From positions 1 through 29,560 of the forward strand of contig CAMFSN010000006.1 of the NCBI GenBank assembly GCA_945983015.1: a DNA stretch of 29,560 nt, given 5' to 3'. This DNA is from an uncultured Bacteroidales bacterium (GTDB taxonomy: Bacteria > Bacteroidota > Bacteroidia > Bacteroidales > UBA932). The notes below the pieces were generated by a model. That model saw only the letters and a program-made list of their open reading frames with translations, was not told the DNA's origin and made no database searches. Made by a program: the position numbers and the translations under genes. Positions 1-9,159 of the stretch are shown here, piece after piece. Each line of letters starts with the position of its first letter. Within the stretch, counting starts at the first letter, position 1.

Positions 1-1598
1 CCATAACTGAGCCTCAGGGTAGAGTTAGCGTCAGGGTATTGGTCCATCTTCTTCCTATTCCTGTGGCGGTATTTCTGCCTGGTGTATTCCTTGCCAAGTT
101 CGCTGACACTCATCTCCCCATAGGCCTTATCCACCTCTTTGTTAAAGTCCTGGATGCTTCTGTCCGTAAGGAAAAGGTAGATGGGGGAGTCCTTGCTCAT
201 TTTCTCCTCCGTCCAGATATGAGAGAACAAGGCATCCCAGTCCGTTTGTCCCTCAGAGCTGAATAAAGAGTAAAGTTCCCTCTGATAATCTCCCCACATC
301 CTCTCTTCCACATTCTCGTAGTAGGCTTGCAGATTATACCTGAACAGATCCTTTTCCACCCTAAGGTCGAAGGCAGAGTACTCCTTGTCCATATCCAGAG
401 GCTTGCGGGAGTTCTTCATACGGGTGGCTACCAGATCCAGGGCTGAACCTCTGATAAGAGTCTCCCTGAACCAGATTCGATTAGCCTCCGCCTGCCGAAT
501 GGCAGTATAGCTGGAATCCAGCCGTGCATTCAGCTCCCGCATCTTTCTGCCTTTCCTGCCGCGGCCCATAAGCCCTTCTTCCTTACGTTTACGCTTCTCC
601 ACATCGAAACGCTCTGAGCAGAGCAGCTCTCCTTCCTGATTTTCCTGTATGTTACTAAGGGTAAAGAATTTATCTGCATAGAGAAGCCGTATTCCGCTAT
701 CCTTTTCCATCCAGTTTTTAATAATGGACATCTGCTCGGCTCGCACTTGATTGGTGATGGGCAGGGACAGGGTGGTGAGGTAATGAACCTTAGCAGAGGA
801 AGAATAACGGTCAGTTTTTCCAGGGTAGCCTAACACCATCGTGAAGTCCCCAAGCTTATAGCCTTCGGTACTTATCTTAAGCCATCCGGCAGGGGTAACT
901 GGCTTACCCTCAGAGTTATATACTCTGTATATGGCGAAGTCTCCCTTGTGTTGAGGCCATTCCCAGTTATCTATGTCCCCTCCGAAAGCGGCTATGCTTA
1001 CAGGGGGAGCAGCCACCAGCCTTACGTCAGAATACTCTCTATATAGAGAAAGGTAATACTTGGACCCGGCCCACATAGAGGAAAGGGAAGCCTCCAGTCC
1101 GCTCTCCTCCTTCCACTTAGTTTCTATAATATGGCTGAGCTTGCGCATTCCGGCCTTGACTCCTGATGCCTCCAGCTCGGAGCGGGTCTTCTCCACCTCC
1201 TCGCTCACATCCACGATACGGACCAGGAACTGCACGCTCTTGCCGGGGATGGGGATTTCTTCCTCACGGGATTTGGCCCAGAAGCCATCTTCGAGGTAGT
1301 TGCACTCTGCTGTACTTAGGCCGTAGATATCTCCATAAGCCACGTGATGATTAGTAATCAGCAGACCTTCAGGGGATATCATACTGCCTGTCCCTATGAA
1401 GTTCATCGAGACTATGGCACTGCTAAGTGACAGACTGTCAGCATTATAAATATCTTTACCCTCCATCTGCAAGCCCATCTCCCGCATCTTTTGAACGAGT
1501 TGGGAAGAGAGGGAATTTGGCATCCACATCCCCTCGTCCGCACTCAGCGGAAGGGAGAGACAGAGCAGCAGAGCAGAGAGAATACTACTTTTCTTCAT
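1..1598 (-). CDS. S46 family dipeptidyl-peptidase, C-terminus cut off by window edge
   Basis: An exported serine peptidase of family S46 (DPP7/DPP11 type), which removes dipeptides from peptide N-termini in the periplasm. The ATG at 1598 opens a frame that stays open to position 3 (532 codons seen). Residues 1-20 are a signal peptide ending at LSA. The catalytic His lies in TNHHV (residue 85), and the catalytic Asp is in GGDIDNWEWP (about 207-216), followed by the family's HKGDF and GYPGKTDRY segments. S46 proteins are about 700 residues long, so roughly the last 180 are missing, including the catalytic Ser (GNSGSP-type) and the residue that sets Asp/Glu versus hydrophobic specificity. Family members often have Cys before TG and after NHH; here these are Gly/Thr and Val. 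The start lies 14 bases inside the end of the upstream polyferredoxin gene, so the two are probably translationally coupled. The family call is firm; substrate preference cannot be read. Confidence 0.93.
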   Translation of the reverse strand, partial: MKKSSILSALLLCLSLPLSADEGMWMPNSLSSQLVQKMREMGLQMEGKDIYNADSLSLSSAIVSMNFIGTGSMISPEGLLITNHHVAYGDIYGLSTAECNYLEDGFWAKSREEEIPIPGKSVQFLVRIVDVSEEVEKTRSELEASGVKAGMRKLSHIIETKWKEESGLEASLSSMWAGSKYYLSLYREYSDVRLVAAPPVSIAAFGGDIDNWEWPQHKGDFAIYRVYNSEGKPVTPAGWLKISTEGYKLGDFTMVLGYPGKTDRYSSSAKVHYLTTLSLPITNQVRAEQMSIIKNWMEKDSGIRLLYADKFFTLSNIQENQEGELLCSERFDVEKRKRKEEGLMGRGRKGRKMRELNARLDSSYTAIRQAEANRIWFRETLIRGSALDLVATRMKNSRKPLDMDKEYSAFDLRVEKDLFRYNLQAYYENVEERMWGDYQRELYSLFSSEGQTDWDALFSHIWTEEKMSKDSPIYLFLTDRSIQDFNKEVDKAYGEMSVSELGKEYTRQKYRHRNRKKMDQYPDANSTLRLSY

Positions 1599-3588
1599 AA
1601 GGGAAAGTTTTGCCTGGGCTGTTAAACTTTAATCTGGCATCTTCTTCCCTGATATCCTCTGGGCTATAGGTGATGGTCCATTTGTCCATTGTCATCAGTT
1701 CCCAAAGCCTTTCAGAAGTCATAGGGGAGGCATATCGTATCTGAATGGAAGGGACCAGCTCGCTGTTAAGCACCAGACTCATAGATATCACACCTTCCTC
1801 CTTGGAGAGGTGGTTGCTCAGGAATGGCAGGGCCCTTCTGATGATAGGCTTTTCGTAATTCTGGTCGGCTATCTCGTAGATGAACTGGGCTTTGTCCCTA
1901 TAAACATCCTTTCTTTTCAGAACCTGGCTGCTGTCTGCTTGGATGTAACGCCCCTGGTATTCGGCGTAAAAGCCGTCAAACATCTTCTCAAGATATTCAT
2001 CTATAGGAAGATAGCTTTCGCCTTTTTCCATTTTTACGAACTTGAAGTCCACTGGAGTATCCTTCGTGCCACCTCCGTGCACAGGCATAGAGAGCAGCTT
2101 TTTCTCCACTATCTCTTTAAACCATTTCTCATCCAATTCTTCATCAGGAGACATATACACGTGAACTATCAGAGGGCAGGCATACTCGCTTTCCAGTCCG
2201 AAGACACTCTTTCCGCTGTTACGAATCTGCAGGCCGAGGTAATTCAAGTCCATCTTGTCGTACATTTTCTCGGTGCGGATGGTTACTTTCTTGATCTCGC
2301 TCATCTTTTTCGGGTCCGGAGTCCAGATACGGAAGTGAGCCGGAACGAAAATCTGCTGCATAATCTTATCCTCGTTTGTCACCTTCGGATCGTAGGAAAG
2401 TACCACCGTGTGACTTCCGACATAGGTCTTGACTCCGTGCACTCCAGGGACTTTCTCCATCCTGGCCTTGAATGCCATCGAAGACCCGTAGCATTTGACA
2501 GACTTGAGTCCCTCCACCTTCATACTCTTTAACTCCATCCCTTCTTCTATGCCAAATGTCTCATTTATGGTCGGCAGCTCCATTCTGCTTCCCAGAATGG
2601 CTCCTATGACTGCCAATGCTATCGCGATTACTGCCGGCAGATACTTCCAGGCTTTGCCCTTGCCCTTGCTGCAAGTCCCGATTCTAAGGCTTTTGACCGG
2701 ACAGGCAGCCACACATTCGCCACATAGCATACAGTCCACCGCAGTCACCCTTTCTCCATAAGAAGGAACGTCAATGTGATAAGGACAGGCTTTCTGGCAG
2801 GACATACAGTGGCGTCCGCACCTGTCTTGATCCACCAGGACTGCCACCGGCTGTAATCTCGCCTTTCCTACGAAGACTTCCATCACATAGCCCAGCACAC
2901 AGAAGGCTCCCAGGAACCACGGCCATTTGACATTCAGTCCAAAGAGACTAAGAACCCAGAACAAAAGTCCCATCAGCAGCAGAGGAAGCCAGAATTTCAA
3001 GGAGTTGGACAGGGCCCCCAGAGGGCAGATGTAGCGACACCAGAACCTCTTGATGAAAAGTCCCAGAAGGAGTACCAGGCTAAGGCTCACGATGCTCATC
3101 CATAGGGAGATCTCCCCCTTGAAGCCTGTGGCTACCGCATAATATGGATCCAGATTCTTGCAGAACAGTTCGCTGCTTGTGGCAGTAGAGTAGAATATCC
3201 AGAAGAGCAGAAGGTATTTGACTGCCCTGAGCAGATAGTCTGCAATACTCTTGGACTTGATCTCTATGCCTTTGAGCCCTATGGCGGACCTGAGTTTCAA
3301 AAGCAGGTCTTCGATACTTCCTATAGGGCAAAGGTAGGCGCAGAAGAGTTTACTGAAAAGAATGACTCCTGCTGCCAGGGCCAGACCCATCATTATCTGC
3401 AGACTGCTCATCGAACAAGGCAGGGAGCCTTTGGTGAGGAAGGTTACAAGGGCCTGAAGGCCGCCCATAGGGCAGTATTTCTCAGGGTCGCTCTTGGCAA
3501 ATGTGACAAAGCCGATTATGGCTATCAGAACGCTCCATTGGAGCAGGTATTTGGGCCAATTGGCACGAATCGTTTTTATCTTTTTCAT
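1585..3588 (-). CDS. Membrane polyferredoxin (NapH/NosR-type) with periplasmic HMA-like domains
   Basis: A 667-residue membrane Fe-S protein, probably an electron conduit at the inner membrane. About seven hydrophobic segments are visible (roughly 14-31, 65-81, 120-137, 162-180, 199-216, 222-240, 315-334). CxxxCP motifs sit next to two of them (C83/C87 and C184/C188), as in NapH/NosR/CcoG relatives. Two 4Fe-4S motifs follow: C257-C261-C264-C268 and C286-C289-C292-C296. After the last membrane segment comes a 330-residue tail that should face the periplasm. Residues about 360-413 read like an HMA metal-binding fold (GV-kv segments, then VVLSYDP) but with only one Cys (C366) where CxxC is expected. 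A second, weaker HMA-like segment lies near 595-645. Its stop overlaps the start of the S46 peptidase by 14 bases. The Fe-S/membrane call is certain; the HMA reading is inference and the redox partner is unknown. Confidence 0.85.
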   Translation of the reverse strand: MKKIKTIRANWPKYLLQWSVLIAIIGFVTFAKSDPEKYCPMGGLQALVTFLTKGSLPCSMSSLQIMMGLALAAGVILFSKLFCAYLCPIGSIEDLLLKLRSAIGLKGIEIKSKSIADYLLRAVKYLLLFWIFYSTATSSELFCKNLDPYYAVATGFKGEISLWMSIVSLSLVLLLGLFIKRFWCRYICPLGALSNSLKFWLPLLLMGLLFWVLSLFGLNVKWPWFLGAFCVLGYVMEVFVGKARLQPVAVLVDQDRCGRHCMSCQKACPYHIDVPSYGERVTAVDCMLCGECVAACPVKSLRIGTCSKGKGKAWKYLPAVIAIALAVIGAILGSRMELPTINETFGIEEGMELKSMKVEGLKSVKCYGSSMAFKARMEKVPGVHGVKTYVGSHTVVLSYDPKVTNEDKIMQQIFVPAHFRIWTPDPKKMSEIKKVTIRTEKMYDKMDLNYLGLQIRNSGKSVFGLESEYACPLIVHVYMSPDEELDEKWFKEIVEKKLLSMPVHGGGTKDTPVDFKFVKMEKGESYLPIDEYLEKMFDGFYAEYQGRYIQADSSQVLKRKDVYRDKAQFIYEIADQNYEKPIIRRALPFLSNHLSKEEGVISMSLVLNSELVPSIQIRYASPMTSERLWELMTMDKWTITYSPEDIREEDARLKFNSPGKTFPYEEK

Positions 3589-3605
3589 AACAAATGATGA
3601 CTCGC

Positions 3606-3613
3606 CAAATTTA
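3606..3613 (-). promoter_or_regulatory. Bacteroidota -7 box for the polyferredoxin/S46 operon
   Basis: Reading the minus strand, TAAATTTG matches the Bacteroidota -7 consensus TAnnTTTG. It lies 18 bases before the ATG at 3588. No clear -33 TTG is present at the usual 19-21 base spacing. Confidence 0.5.
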
Positions 3614-3634
3614 GTGTTTTAATTTCAAAAATCG

Positions 3635-3642
3635 TATATTTG
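3635..3642 (+). promoter_or_regulatory. Bacteroidota -7 box for the TonB receptor operon
   Basis: TATATTTG matches TAnnTTTG exactly and would place transcription initiation near 3648, about 20 bases before the ATG at 3669. The -33 element is not clear. It lies back to back with the minus-strand box at 3606-3613. Confidence 0.55.
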
Positions 3643-3668
3643 CTTGTCATTATTAATAGGTAGTGTAT

Positions 3669-6467
3669 ATGTCTGGCTGTAGTCATAGAGTGTTTTTATG
3701 GGGACTGCTTTGTCTTCTGGCAGTGTCCATCCCGTCGGTATCGGCTCAGGAAAGTGAGCCTGTCCTTAGGGGTAGCGTCAGAGAAAAAGGCAGCGTGACC
3801 GTACTCCCGGGAGTGGTTTTGCTTTTGGATGAAGGTTCCATCTGGGCTATCAGCGACAAGGATGGATATTACGAATTCCCAAGCCTTCCTAAAGGACACT
3901 ATATATTAAAGACGGAATGTCTGGGCTATGTCTCTCAGTCAGTCGATGTGTATATTACTGAGGATAAGTCCCAGAAGATAGACTTTGAATTGAGTCTGAA
4001 TTCATTGGCATTGGAAGAGGTGGTGGTAACTGCAGAAAGGGCAAAGAGCGGATTGAACACCACCACGACACTCGGAAGGGATGCCTTGAATCACCTCCAA
4101 ATGTCTTCCCTTACGGACATATCCGCCCTTCTTCCTGGAGGAAAGACCATTAATCCGGATCTTACGGTAGCGAATTCCTTTTCCATCAGGCAGGGCTTAT
4201 CTTCCGCCGGAAATGCGGCCTTTGCCACGGCAGTGGAACTCGACGGGGTAAGGATTGGGAACAATGCAGGCTTTTCGGAATTGGCCGGAGTGGATACCAG
4301 AAGCATAAGCGTGGATAACGTGGAGTCTGTGGAAGTAATCAGCGGAGTGCCGAGTGCCGAGTACGGCGACCTGGGAAGCGGGATGGTCCGCATTCACACC
4401 AAACACGGAAAGACCCCGACCAATCTGAGTTTTTCCGTGAATCCGAGGACCTATCAGGCATCGGTTTCGAAGGGAATTGGCCTGAAGGATGGGGGAGTCT
4501 TGAATTTGAGTGGGGAATGGGCGCAGGCTACAAAGAAACTCTCCAGTCCTTACGAGTCTTATACCAGAAGAGGCTTTTCCCTGAGTTATAGTAATAATTA
4601 CAAGCATTTGCGCCTGGAGAGCGGACTTTCCGGCAATGTGGGCGGAATGAACAGTGAAGATGATCCGGACGCCTTCTCCGGAGAATTCACCAAGGTGAGA
4701 GCTAACAGTTTGAGGGCCAACAGCTCCCTTTCCTGGATGCTGAACCGCCCCTGGATCACTTCCCTGAATGCTGAGGCTTCGCTTTCTTTCGAGGATGATC
4801 TGAGCCAGGTTCATAAATATAACTCTTATGCCTCCTCCCAGCCTGCGGTTCACTCTGAAAAGGAAGGCTATTATATGTCTGAAAGTCTGCCGCTTACTTA
4901 CTTCTCAGACCAGATCACGGACTCCAAGGAGTTGGATTTTGCTGCCTCCCTCAAGTATAGCCTGAACCAGCAATTCTCCTCCGTAAAGAGCAAGTTCAAG
5001 GCGGGAGTGCAGTGGAAGGCTAACGGAAACATAGGTAAGGGAGAGTATTTCCTGGATCCGACCCTTGCTGCAAACGGCTACAGGCCAAGGCCTTATACGG
5101 ATTATCCTTTTATGCACAACCTCTCGCTCTATGCCGAAGAAGAGTTGTCTCTGCCCATCTTCAAGACGCGCCTAAGCCTCTCTTTGGGTCTGCGGCAAGA
5201 AAATGTCTTTGTGCAAGGGACTGAATATCAGAACGTAAGCAGTCTTTCCCCTCGATTTAATGCCAAGTGGGACATCTCCAAGGCGGTCTCTATACGTGGC
5301 GGATGGGGCATATCGGAAAAACTCCCTTCTTTCTATATACTCTTTCCTCGGCAGGAATACAGGGACATACAGTGTTTTGCCTATTCCTATGGAGATAAGT
5401 CAAGTTATGTCTATTATACAATTCCATATAGCCTGGAGTATAATCCCGAACTTAGATGGCAGCGTAGCAGTAACTCTGAACTGGGCTTGGATTTGAAGCT
5501 AGGCTCCTGGGCCCTGTCTTTGGTAGGCTATGTGAACCTTATTCAGAATCCGTATGCTCTTGAGAGTCAGTACACTCCATTCTCCTACAGAATCAGTGGC
5601 CGTCCTTCTGGCTTCAGTACCGGAGAGGACACTCAGATAAGGGTGGATAATCAGAGTGGAGAGATTTATGTCCGCGGAAATGAAGATCAGGATTGGACAC
5701 TGATGGATACCAGGGTGGTGGACAGGACTTTCGTAAAGACCAGCAGGCAGGTGAACGCCGCGCCGGTGCGCCGTTACGGAGCCGAGATAACGCTGGATTT
5801 CCCTGAGATCAAGCCTATTTGCACCAAATTCCGTCTTGATGCCGCCTGGGTCAGCACCAGCGAGCACGACGAGCGCCTGAGTTACTACTACCAGAGCGGT
5901 TGGTCCCACAGCTCTGAGCCGAACCGCTCCTACCAGTATGTCGGAATATATGCCAATGCCGGCTCTTCCACCCCTGTGGTAAACGGGCGTCTGAGCCATT
6001 CTCTGGATGCCAATCTTACCGCCATAACCCATATCCCGCAGGCTCGGCTGATCATTACCCTGAGGCTGGAAGCCTCTCTGCTACGCCGAAGCCGGAATAT
6101 CAGCGAATTCGAGGGACAATCCTATGCCCAAAGGAATGAGGAAGGATACTGGTATATAGAACCTGTGGCTTATATGGATTTGGATGGCGAGATTCATCCT
6201 TTCACTGAGGCTGAGGCGGCCGATCCGGCTTTTTCCAACCTCATCCTCAAATCCGGTAATATCTATACCCTTGCTCAGGATGGCTATGGCCCCTATGCCA
6301 GTGCCAACCTCAGTATTACCAAGGAAGTGGGAGACAAGGTGAGCATCTCCTTCTTTGCTAACAATTTCACCAATTCCAGACCTTATGTGGTCTCTATGGC
6401 TACCGGAGTAGGGAGCATCTTTACCCCGGCCTTTTATTATGGACTGAGTTGCAGATTGAAGTTTTAG
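3669..6467 (+). CDS. TonB-dependent outer-membrane receptor (no STN domain)
   Basis: A 932-residue outer-membrane receptor that imports an unknown ligand using TonB energy. From the ATG at 3669 there is a signal peptide (residues 1-26, ending VSA/Q). A carboxypeptidase-regulatory-like beta-sandwich follows (about 31-110), then an EEVVVTAE TonB-box-like stretch (116-123), a plug domain (about 125-246, with IRQG, LDGVRIG and VESVEVISGVPSAEYGDLGSG), and a long beta-barrel ending in Phe (CRLKF). A GTG at 3663 would add two residues, but the ATG gives a normal signal peptide. It lacks the N-terminal STN signalling domain and the SusC signature, and no SusD follows, so it is a transporter rather than a Sus-type signal transducer. 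Its stop abuts the ATG of the next lipoprotein gene with no gap, so it leads a four-gene operon. Family certain, ligand unknown. Confidence 0.93.
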   Translation: MSGCSHRVFLWGLLCLLAVSIPSVSAQESEPVLRGSVREKGSVTVLPGVVLLLDEGSIWAISDKDGYYEFPSLPKGHYILKTECLGYVSQSVDVYITEDKSQKIDFELSLNSLALEEVVVTAERAKSGLNTTTTLGRDALNHLQMSSLTDISALLPGGKTINPDLTVANSFSIRQGLSSAGNAAFATAVELDGVRIGNNAGFSELAGVDTRSISVDNVESVEVISGVPSAEYGDLGSGMVRIHTKHGKTPTNLSFSVNPRTYQASVSKGIGLKDGGVLNLSGEWAQATKKLSSPYESYTRRGFSLSYSNNYKHLRLESGLSGNVGGMNSEDDPDAFSGEFTKVRANSLRANSSLSWMLNRPWITSLNAEASLSFEDDLSQVHKYNSYASSQPAVHSEKEGYYMSESLPLTYFSDQITDSKELDFAASLKYSLNQQFSSVKSKFKAGVQWKANGNIGKGEYFLDPTLAANGYRPRPYTDYPFMHNLSLYAEEELSLPIFKTRLSLSLGLRQENVFVQGTEYQNVSSLSPRFNAKWDISKAVSIRGGWGISEKLPSFYILFPRQEYRDIQCFAYSYGDKSSYVYYTIPYSLEYNPELRWQRSSNSELGLDLKLGSWALSLVGYVNLIQNPYALESQYTPFSYRISGRPSGFSTGEDTQIRVDNQSGEIYVRGNEDQDWTLMDTRVVDRTFVKTSRQVNAAPVRRYGAEITLDFPEIKPICTKFRLDAAWVSTSEHDERLSYYYQSGWSHSSEPNRSYQYVGIYANAGSSTPVVNGRLSHSLDANLTAITHIPQARLIITLRLEASLLRRSRNISEFEGQSYAQRNEEGYWYIEPVAYMDLDGEIHPFTEAEAADPAFSNLILKSGNIYTLAQDGYGPYASANLSITKEVGDKVSISFFANNFTNSRPYVVSMATGVGSIFTPAFYYGLSCRLKF

Positions 6468-7661
6468 ATGAAAAGAATTTTAGGCATATTATTAAGTGCT
6501 ATATTTCTGGCGGGCTGTCTGAACAGTTCGCAGAACCCTTATGCCCAGAGCCTTTGTACTCTGGAAGTTAAGCTGGAACTGCCTGAAGCATACGAGTTTA
6601 TATTCGAGCAGCCTTTGGAGCTGAAGGCTGAGGAGATTAATTTCTCTCATTCTTACAGTGCCTTTACTTCAGAAGAGGGGAAGGCCAGCTTTACTCTCAG
6701 CCGGGGAGTTTACAGACTGAGAGTGAGCGCCAGAGTAGGAAGTGATATTTTCAACGGAACTGCGGACAAAGTGGTGATAAATGAGGAAAGCCAGACTTTG
6801 AAGCTCCCTCTGAGCCATTCCAAGGCCGGCAGCATAGTGATAAAGGAGATATATTGCGGAGGATGTATGAAGACCCCCGAGCAGGGGACTTATCAGAACG
6901 ACCAGTATATTATCTTGCATAACAATGATTTCGAGACACAGTATCTGGACAGTCTTTGTTTCGGGACTCTATTCCCCTATAACGCTATGGCTACCAATCC
7001 TTTTGTCTCCCGCGACTCTGAAGGGAACATAATCTATCCGGAGTTTGCGCCTATAGCTCAGTGTATCTGGCGTTTCGGCGGGACTGGAAAGACTTTCCCT
7101 CTTCAGCCAGGGGAGGATGCGGTGCTCTGCCTGAGGGGAGCCATTGACCACAGTGCCAGTTATCCGCTATCCGTGAACCTGAACAAGGAAGGCTATTTTG
7201 TCTGCTATAGCAGCACTTATTTCACCAATACCTCCTATCATCCGGTGCCAGGGGATAAGATAGACCCTCAGCGTTATCTGGATGTGGTGGTAAAGACGGG
7301 CATTGCCAATGCCTATACCTTTTCCATCAATTCTCCTACAGCCCTTATTTTCCGGCTATCTTCCGATCCTGTCCTGCTACAGGTGCCTGGGAGTACGGCG
7401 GAGAAGGTCTCTGCCATTCCTTATGCCGACGTGATCGATGCCGTCGAGGTCTTTTCCGGCTCTTCTTCTGCGAATGCCAAGCGTCTTGTTCCTTCTCTGG
7501 ATGCCGGCTATGTGGAGCTTAGCAACACCTTCCTGGGGCATACTCTGATGAGAAGGGTGAATGAAGAACTAACGGCCTCCTCAGGCTACGAGGTCTTAAT
7601 GGATACTAACAATTCAAGTAATGATTTCTATGAACGCGAGACACAATCTCTTCACGATTAG
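6468..7661 (+). CDS. DUF4876-like lipoprotein
   Basis: A 397-residue lipoprotein with a signal peptide and lipobox LAGC (C17). Residues about 28-118 form a beta-rich segment resembling the prealbumin-like N-terminal part of DUF4876 proteins (CTLEVKLELPEAYEF). From 120 onward the KEIYCGGCMKTPEQGTY...DQYIILHNND...YLDSLCFG stretch resembles the lamin-tail-like core of that family. A CxxC pair at C130/C133 is distinctive. DUF4876 proteins are Bacteroidota lipoproteins that, as I recall them, sit beside TonB receptors; function unknown. The ATG starts directly after the receptor stop, and the 3' end overlaps the next gene by about 32-41 bases, so co-translation is likely. The family assignment is from memory of the sequence pattern; the lipoprotein call is firm. 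Confidence 0.75.
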   Translation: MKRILGILLSAIFLAGCLNSSQNPYAQSLCTLEVKLELPEAYEFIFEQPLELKAEEINFSHSYSAFTSEEGKASFTLSRGVYRLRVSARVGSDIFNGTADKVVINEESQTLKLPLSHSKAGSIVIKEIYCGGCMKTPEQGTYQNDQYIILHNNDFETQYLDSLCFGTLFPYNAMATNPFVSRDSEGNIIYPEFAPIAQCIWRFGGTGKTFPLQPGEDAVLCLRGAIDHSASYPLSVNLNKEGYFVCYSSTYFTNTSYHPVPGDKIDPQRYLDVVVKTGIANAYTFSINSPTALIFRLSSDPVLLQVPGSTAEKVSAIPYADVIDAVEVFSGSSSANAKRLVPSLDAGYVELSNTFLGHTLMRRVNEELTASSGYEVLMDTNNSSNDFYERETQSLHD

Positions 7662-9156
7662 CTTATTGGCTGCTATCCTGTGCTTCGCGTCCACGGCCGG
7701 AGCGCAATCCCCTTATGAGCGGGCTCTGGAGCAGAATCTCTGGAACCTGGGACTCGGGGTGAATGGTATCCGTCAGAGGCAGGATATCTCTCTGGCTCAG
7801 GCACTTGTCTATGGCACTTTCGAGCAGGGTGATTTCAGGGCTCCTTGGGAGGCTGAGAGTCTCTGGAAGGCGGGAGCCCGCAGCGAGGCTCTTCGGCATT
7901 TGGATAAGTTCTCTTTGAGTGGGTCTTTCGGCTTTGAAGAGTGGCAGGGGAAAGGGATGTGCGGCCCTATGTCTATAGAACCCGGCTATTTCCCTATAGA
8001 GGCCTGGGAGTTCAGCCCTGGAGTAAAAACTCTGCAGACTTATGCGGTGGATGGGGCTATCAGTGTGGATATCTCTGATAATCTGCGGCTTGGAGGAAGG
8101 TTTTTGATGGATTCCAGAAATTACTCCAAGCGTAAGGACCTTAGGCATACCAATTATAGACTGGATATGGAATGCAGAGGGGGATTGGCCTGGCACTCCG
8201 ATGAGGAAGAGAGAGCTGTGATAGAGTTGATCAGCATACTGGGAAAGACTTCGGAGACCATTACGGCTGAGCAGATAGGCACTGCCGCTGGGATTTACGA
8301 CGCCTTTTTGGATAAAGGGCTGATGTACGGGGCTTATGAGTTATGGAATGGAAGCGGGGTGCACCTTAGCGAGAGCGGGGTGAGCGGGCTGCCGATGAGA
8401 GAAAATGTGTATGGGGCGGCCCTGGAGGCTTCTTTTTCTGATGCTCTTTTCGCATCCTTGCAGTACCGCTATAAGGATGGCAGCGCAGGGGAAAAGGAGT
8501 ATATGTGGTTCCGTTTCCCTGCTGAGACAGTGGATTTGCTGCTTGCGGCTAGAATGTCTTCCCATACCTTTAGGCTCTCTGTGGAAGGCCTGAGTCAGCA
8601 GAATTGGGAAAACGTATTGGATAAAGTTAGTTCCGGAGGTATCAGTACAGTGAATTCTTATGGCTATAATCTGATATTCCAAAAGCGGAAGCTTAACTTG
8701 GTTCCATCTTATGAATATAGCGCTAAGTTATTTACGCTGAGGGCTTTTCTGGATTATTCCCTGGAAAAATCACTTTCCTCTCAGATGTATCCTTATCTCT
8801 TTGAACAGGATTATTCGGCCTTTTCGGCGGGACTGTCTTTGAGGTATCACAGGCGGGCTTTTGAGTGTGAACTCGCCCTGTCATGCTTTGATGGCAGGCT
8901 GGATGAATCTGAGACTAAGGTGGCGGAAGTGCTTGGCACTAGCGCGCCACAGCGATATGCTCAGGGCTTTTCCCAGCTTTACGAATGGCTGTGCGCAAGT
9001 AGGGGACATCTGAGTGCGGAATTGCTCTGGTATCCTGGGCTAAAGAATTGCTTTATAGGGCTTGGCCTGGATGCTACGCATTGTTTTGTCCCTGTTTCTA
9101 CGCTTGGAGGCAGAGATAGCTTTAGTGGAAATATTTTAATTGGTATAAATTTTTAG
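7630..9156 (+). CDS. Outer-membrane beta-barrel protein, DUF6850-like
   Basis: About 508 residues from the ATG at 7630; an in-frame ATG at 7621 would add three. Residues 1-26 are a signal peptide (SLLAAILCFASTAGAQ). The mature protein is rich in alternating aromatic/polar beta strands and ends in a strand with terminal Phe (GIGINF-like), as expected for an outer-membrane barrel. Segments such as NLGLGVNGIR, PGYFPIEAWEFSPG and KRKDLRHTNYRLDM recall the DUF6850 outer-membrane family. It overlaps the upstream DUF4876-like gene and is followed 3 bases later by the next lipoprotein, so it is the third gene of the operon. A role as an outer-membrane partner of the surface lipoproteins is inference. 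It has no plug domain, so it is not a TonB receptor. Confidence 0.7.
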   Translation: MNARHNLFTISLLAAILCFASTAGAQSPYERALEQNLWNLGLGVNGIRQRQDISLAQALVYGTFEQGDFRAPWEAESLWKAGARSEALRHLDKFSLSGSFGFEEWQGKGMCGPMSIEPGYFPIEAWEFSPGVKTLQTYAVDGAISVDISDNLRLGGRFLMDSRNYSKRKDLRHTNYRLDMECRGGLAWHSDEEERAVIELISILGKTSETITAEQIGTAAGIYDAFLDKGLMYGAYELWNGSGVHLSESGVSGLPMRENVYGAALEASFSDALFASLQYRYKDGSAGEKEYMWFRFPAETVDLLLAARMSSHTFRLSVEGLSQQNWENVLDKVSSGGISTVNSYGYNLIFQKRKLNLVPSYEYSAKLFTLRAFLDYSLEKSLSSQMYPYLFEQDYSAFSAGLSLRYHRRAFECELALSCFDGRLDESETKVAEVLGTSAPQRYAQGFSQLYEWLCASRGHLSAELLWYPGLKNCFIGLGLDATHCFVPVSTLGGRDSFSGNILIGINF

Positions 9157-9159
9157 ATT

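Noticed and set aside
1810..2532. 240-codon open frame on the plus strand
   Set aside because: Antisense shadow of the polyferredoxin tail, with no recognisable motif.
4197..4853. 218-codon open frame on the minus strand
   Set aside because: Antisense to the TonB receptor plug and barrel; His/Arg-rich shadow composition.
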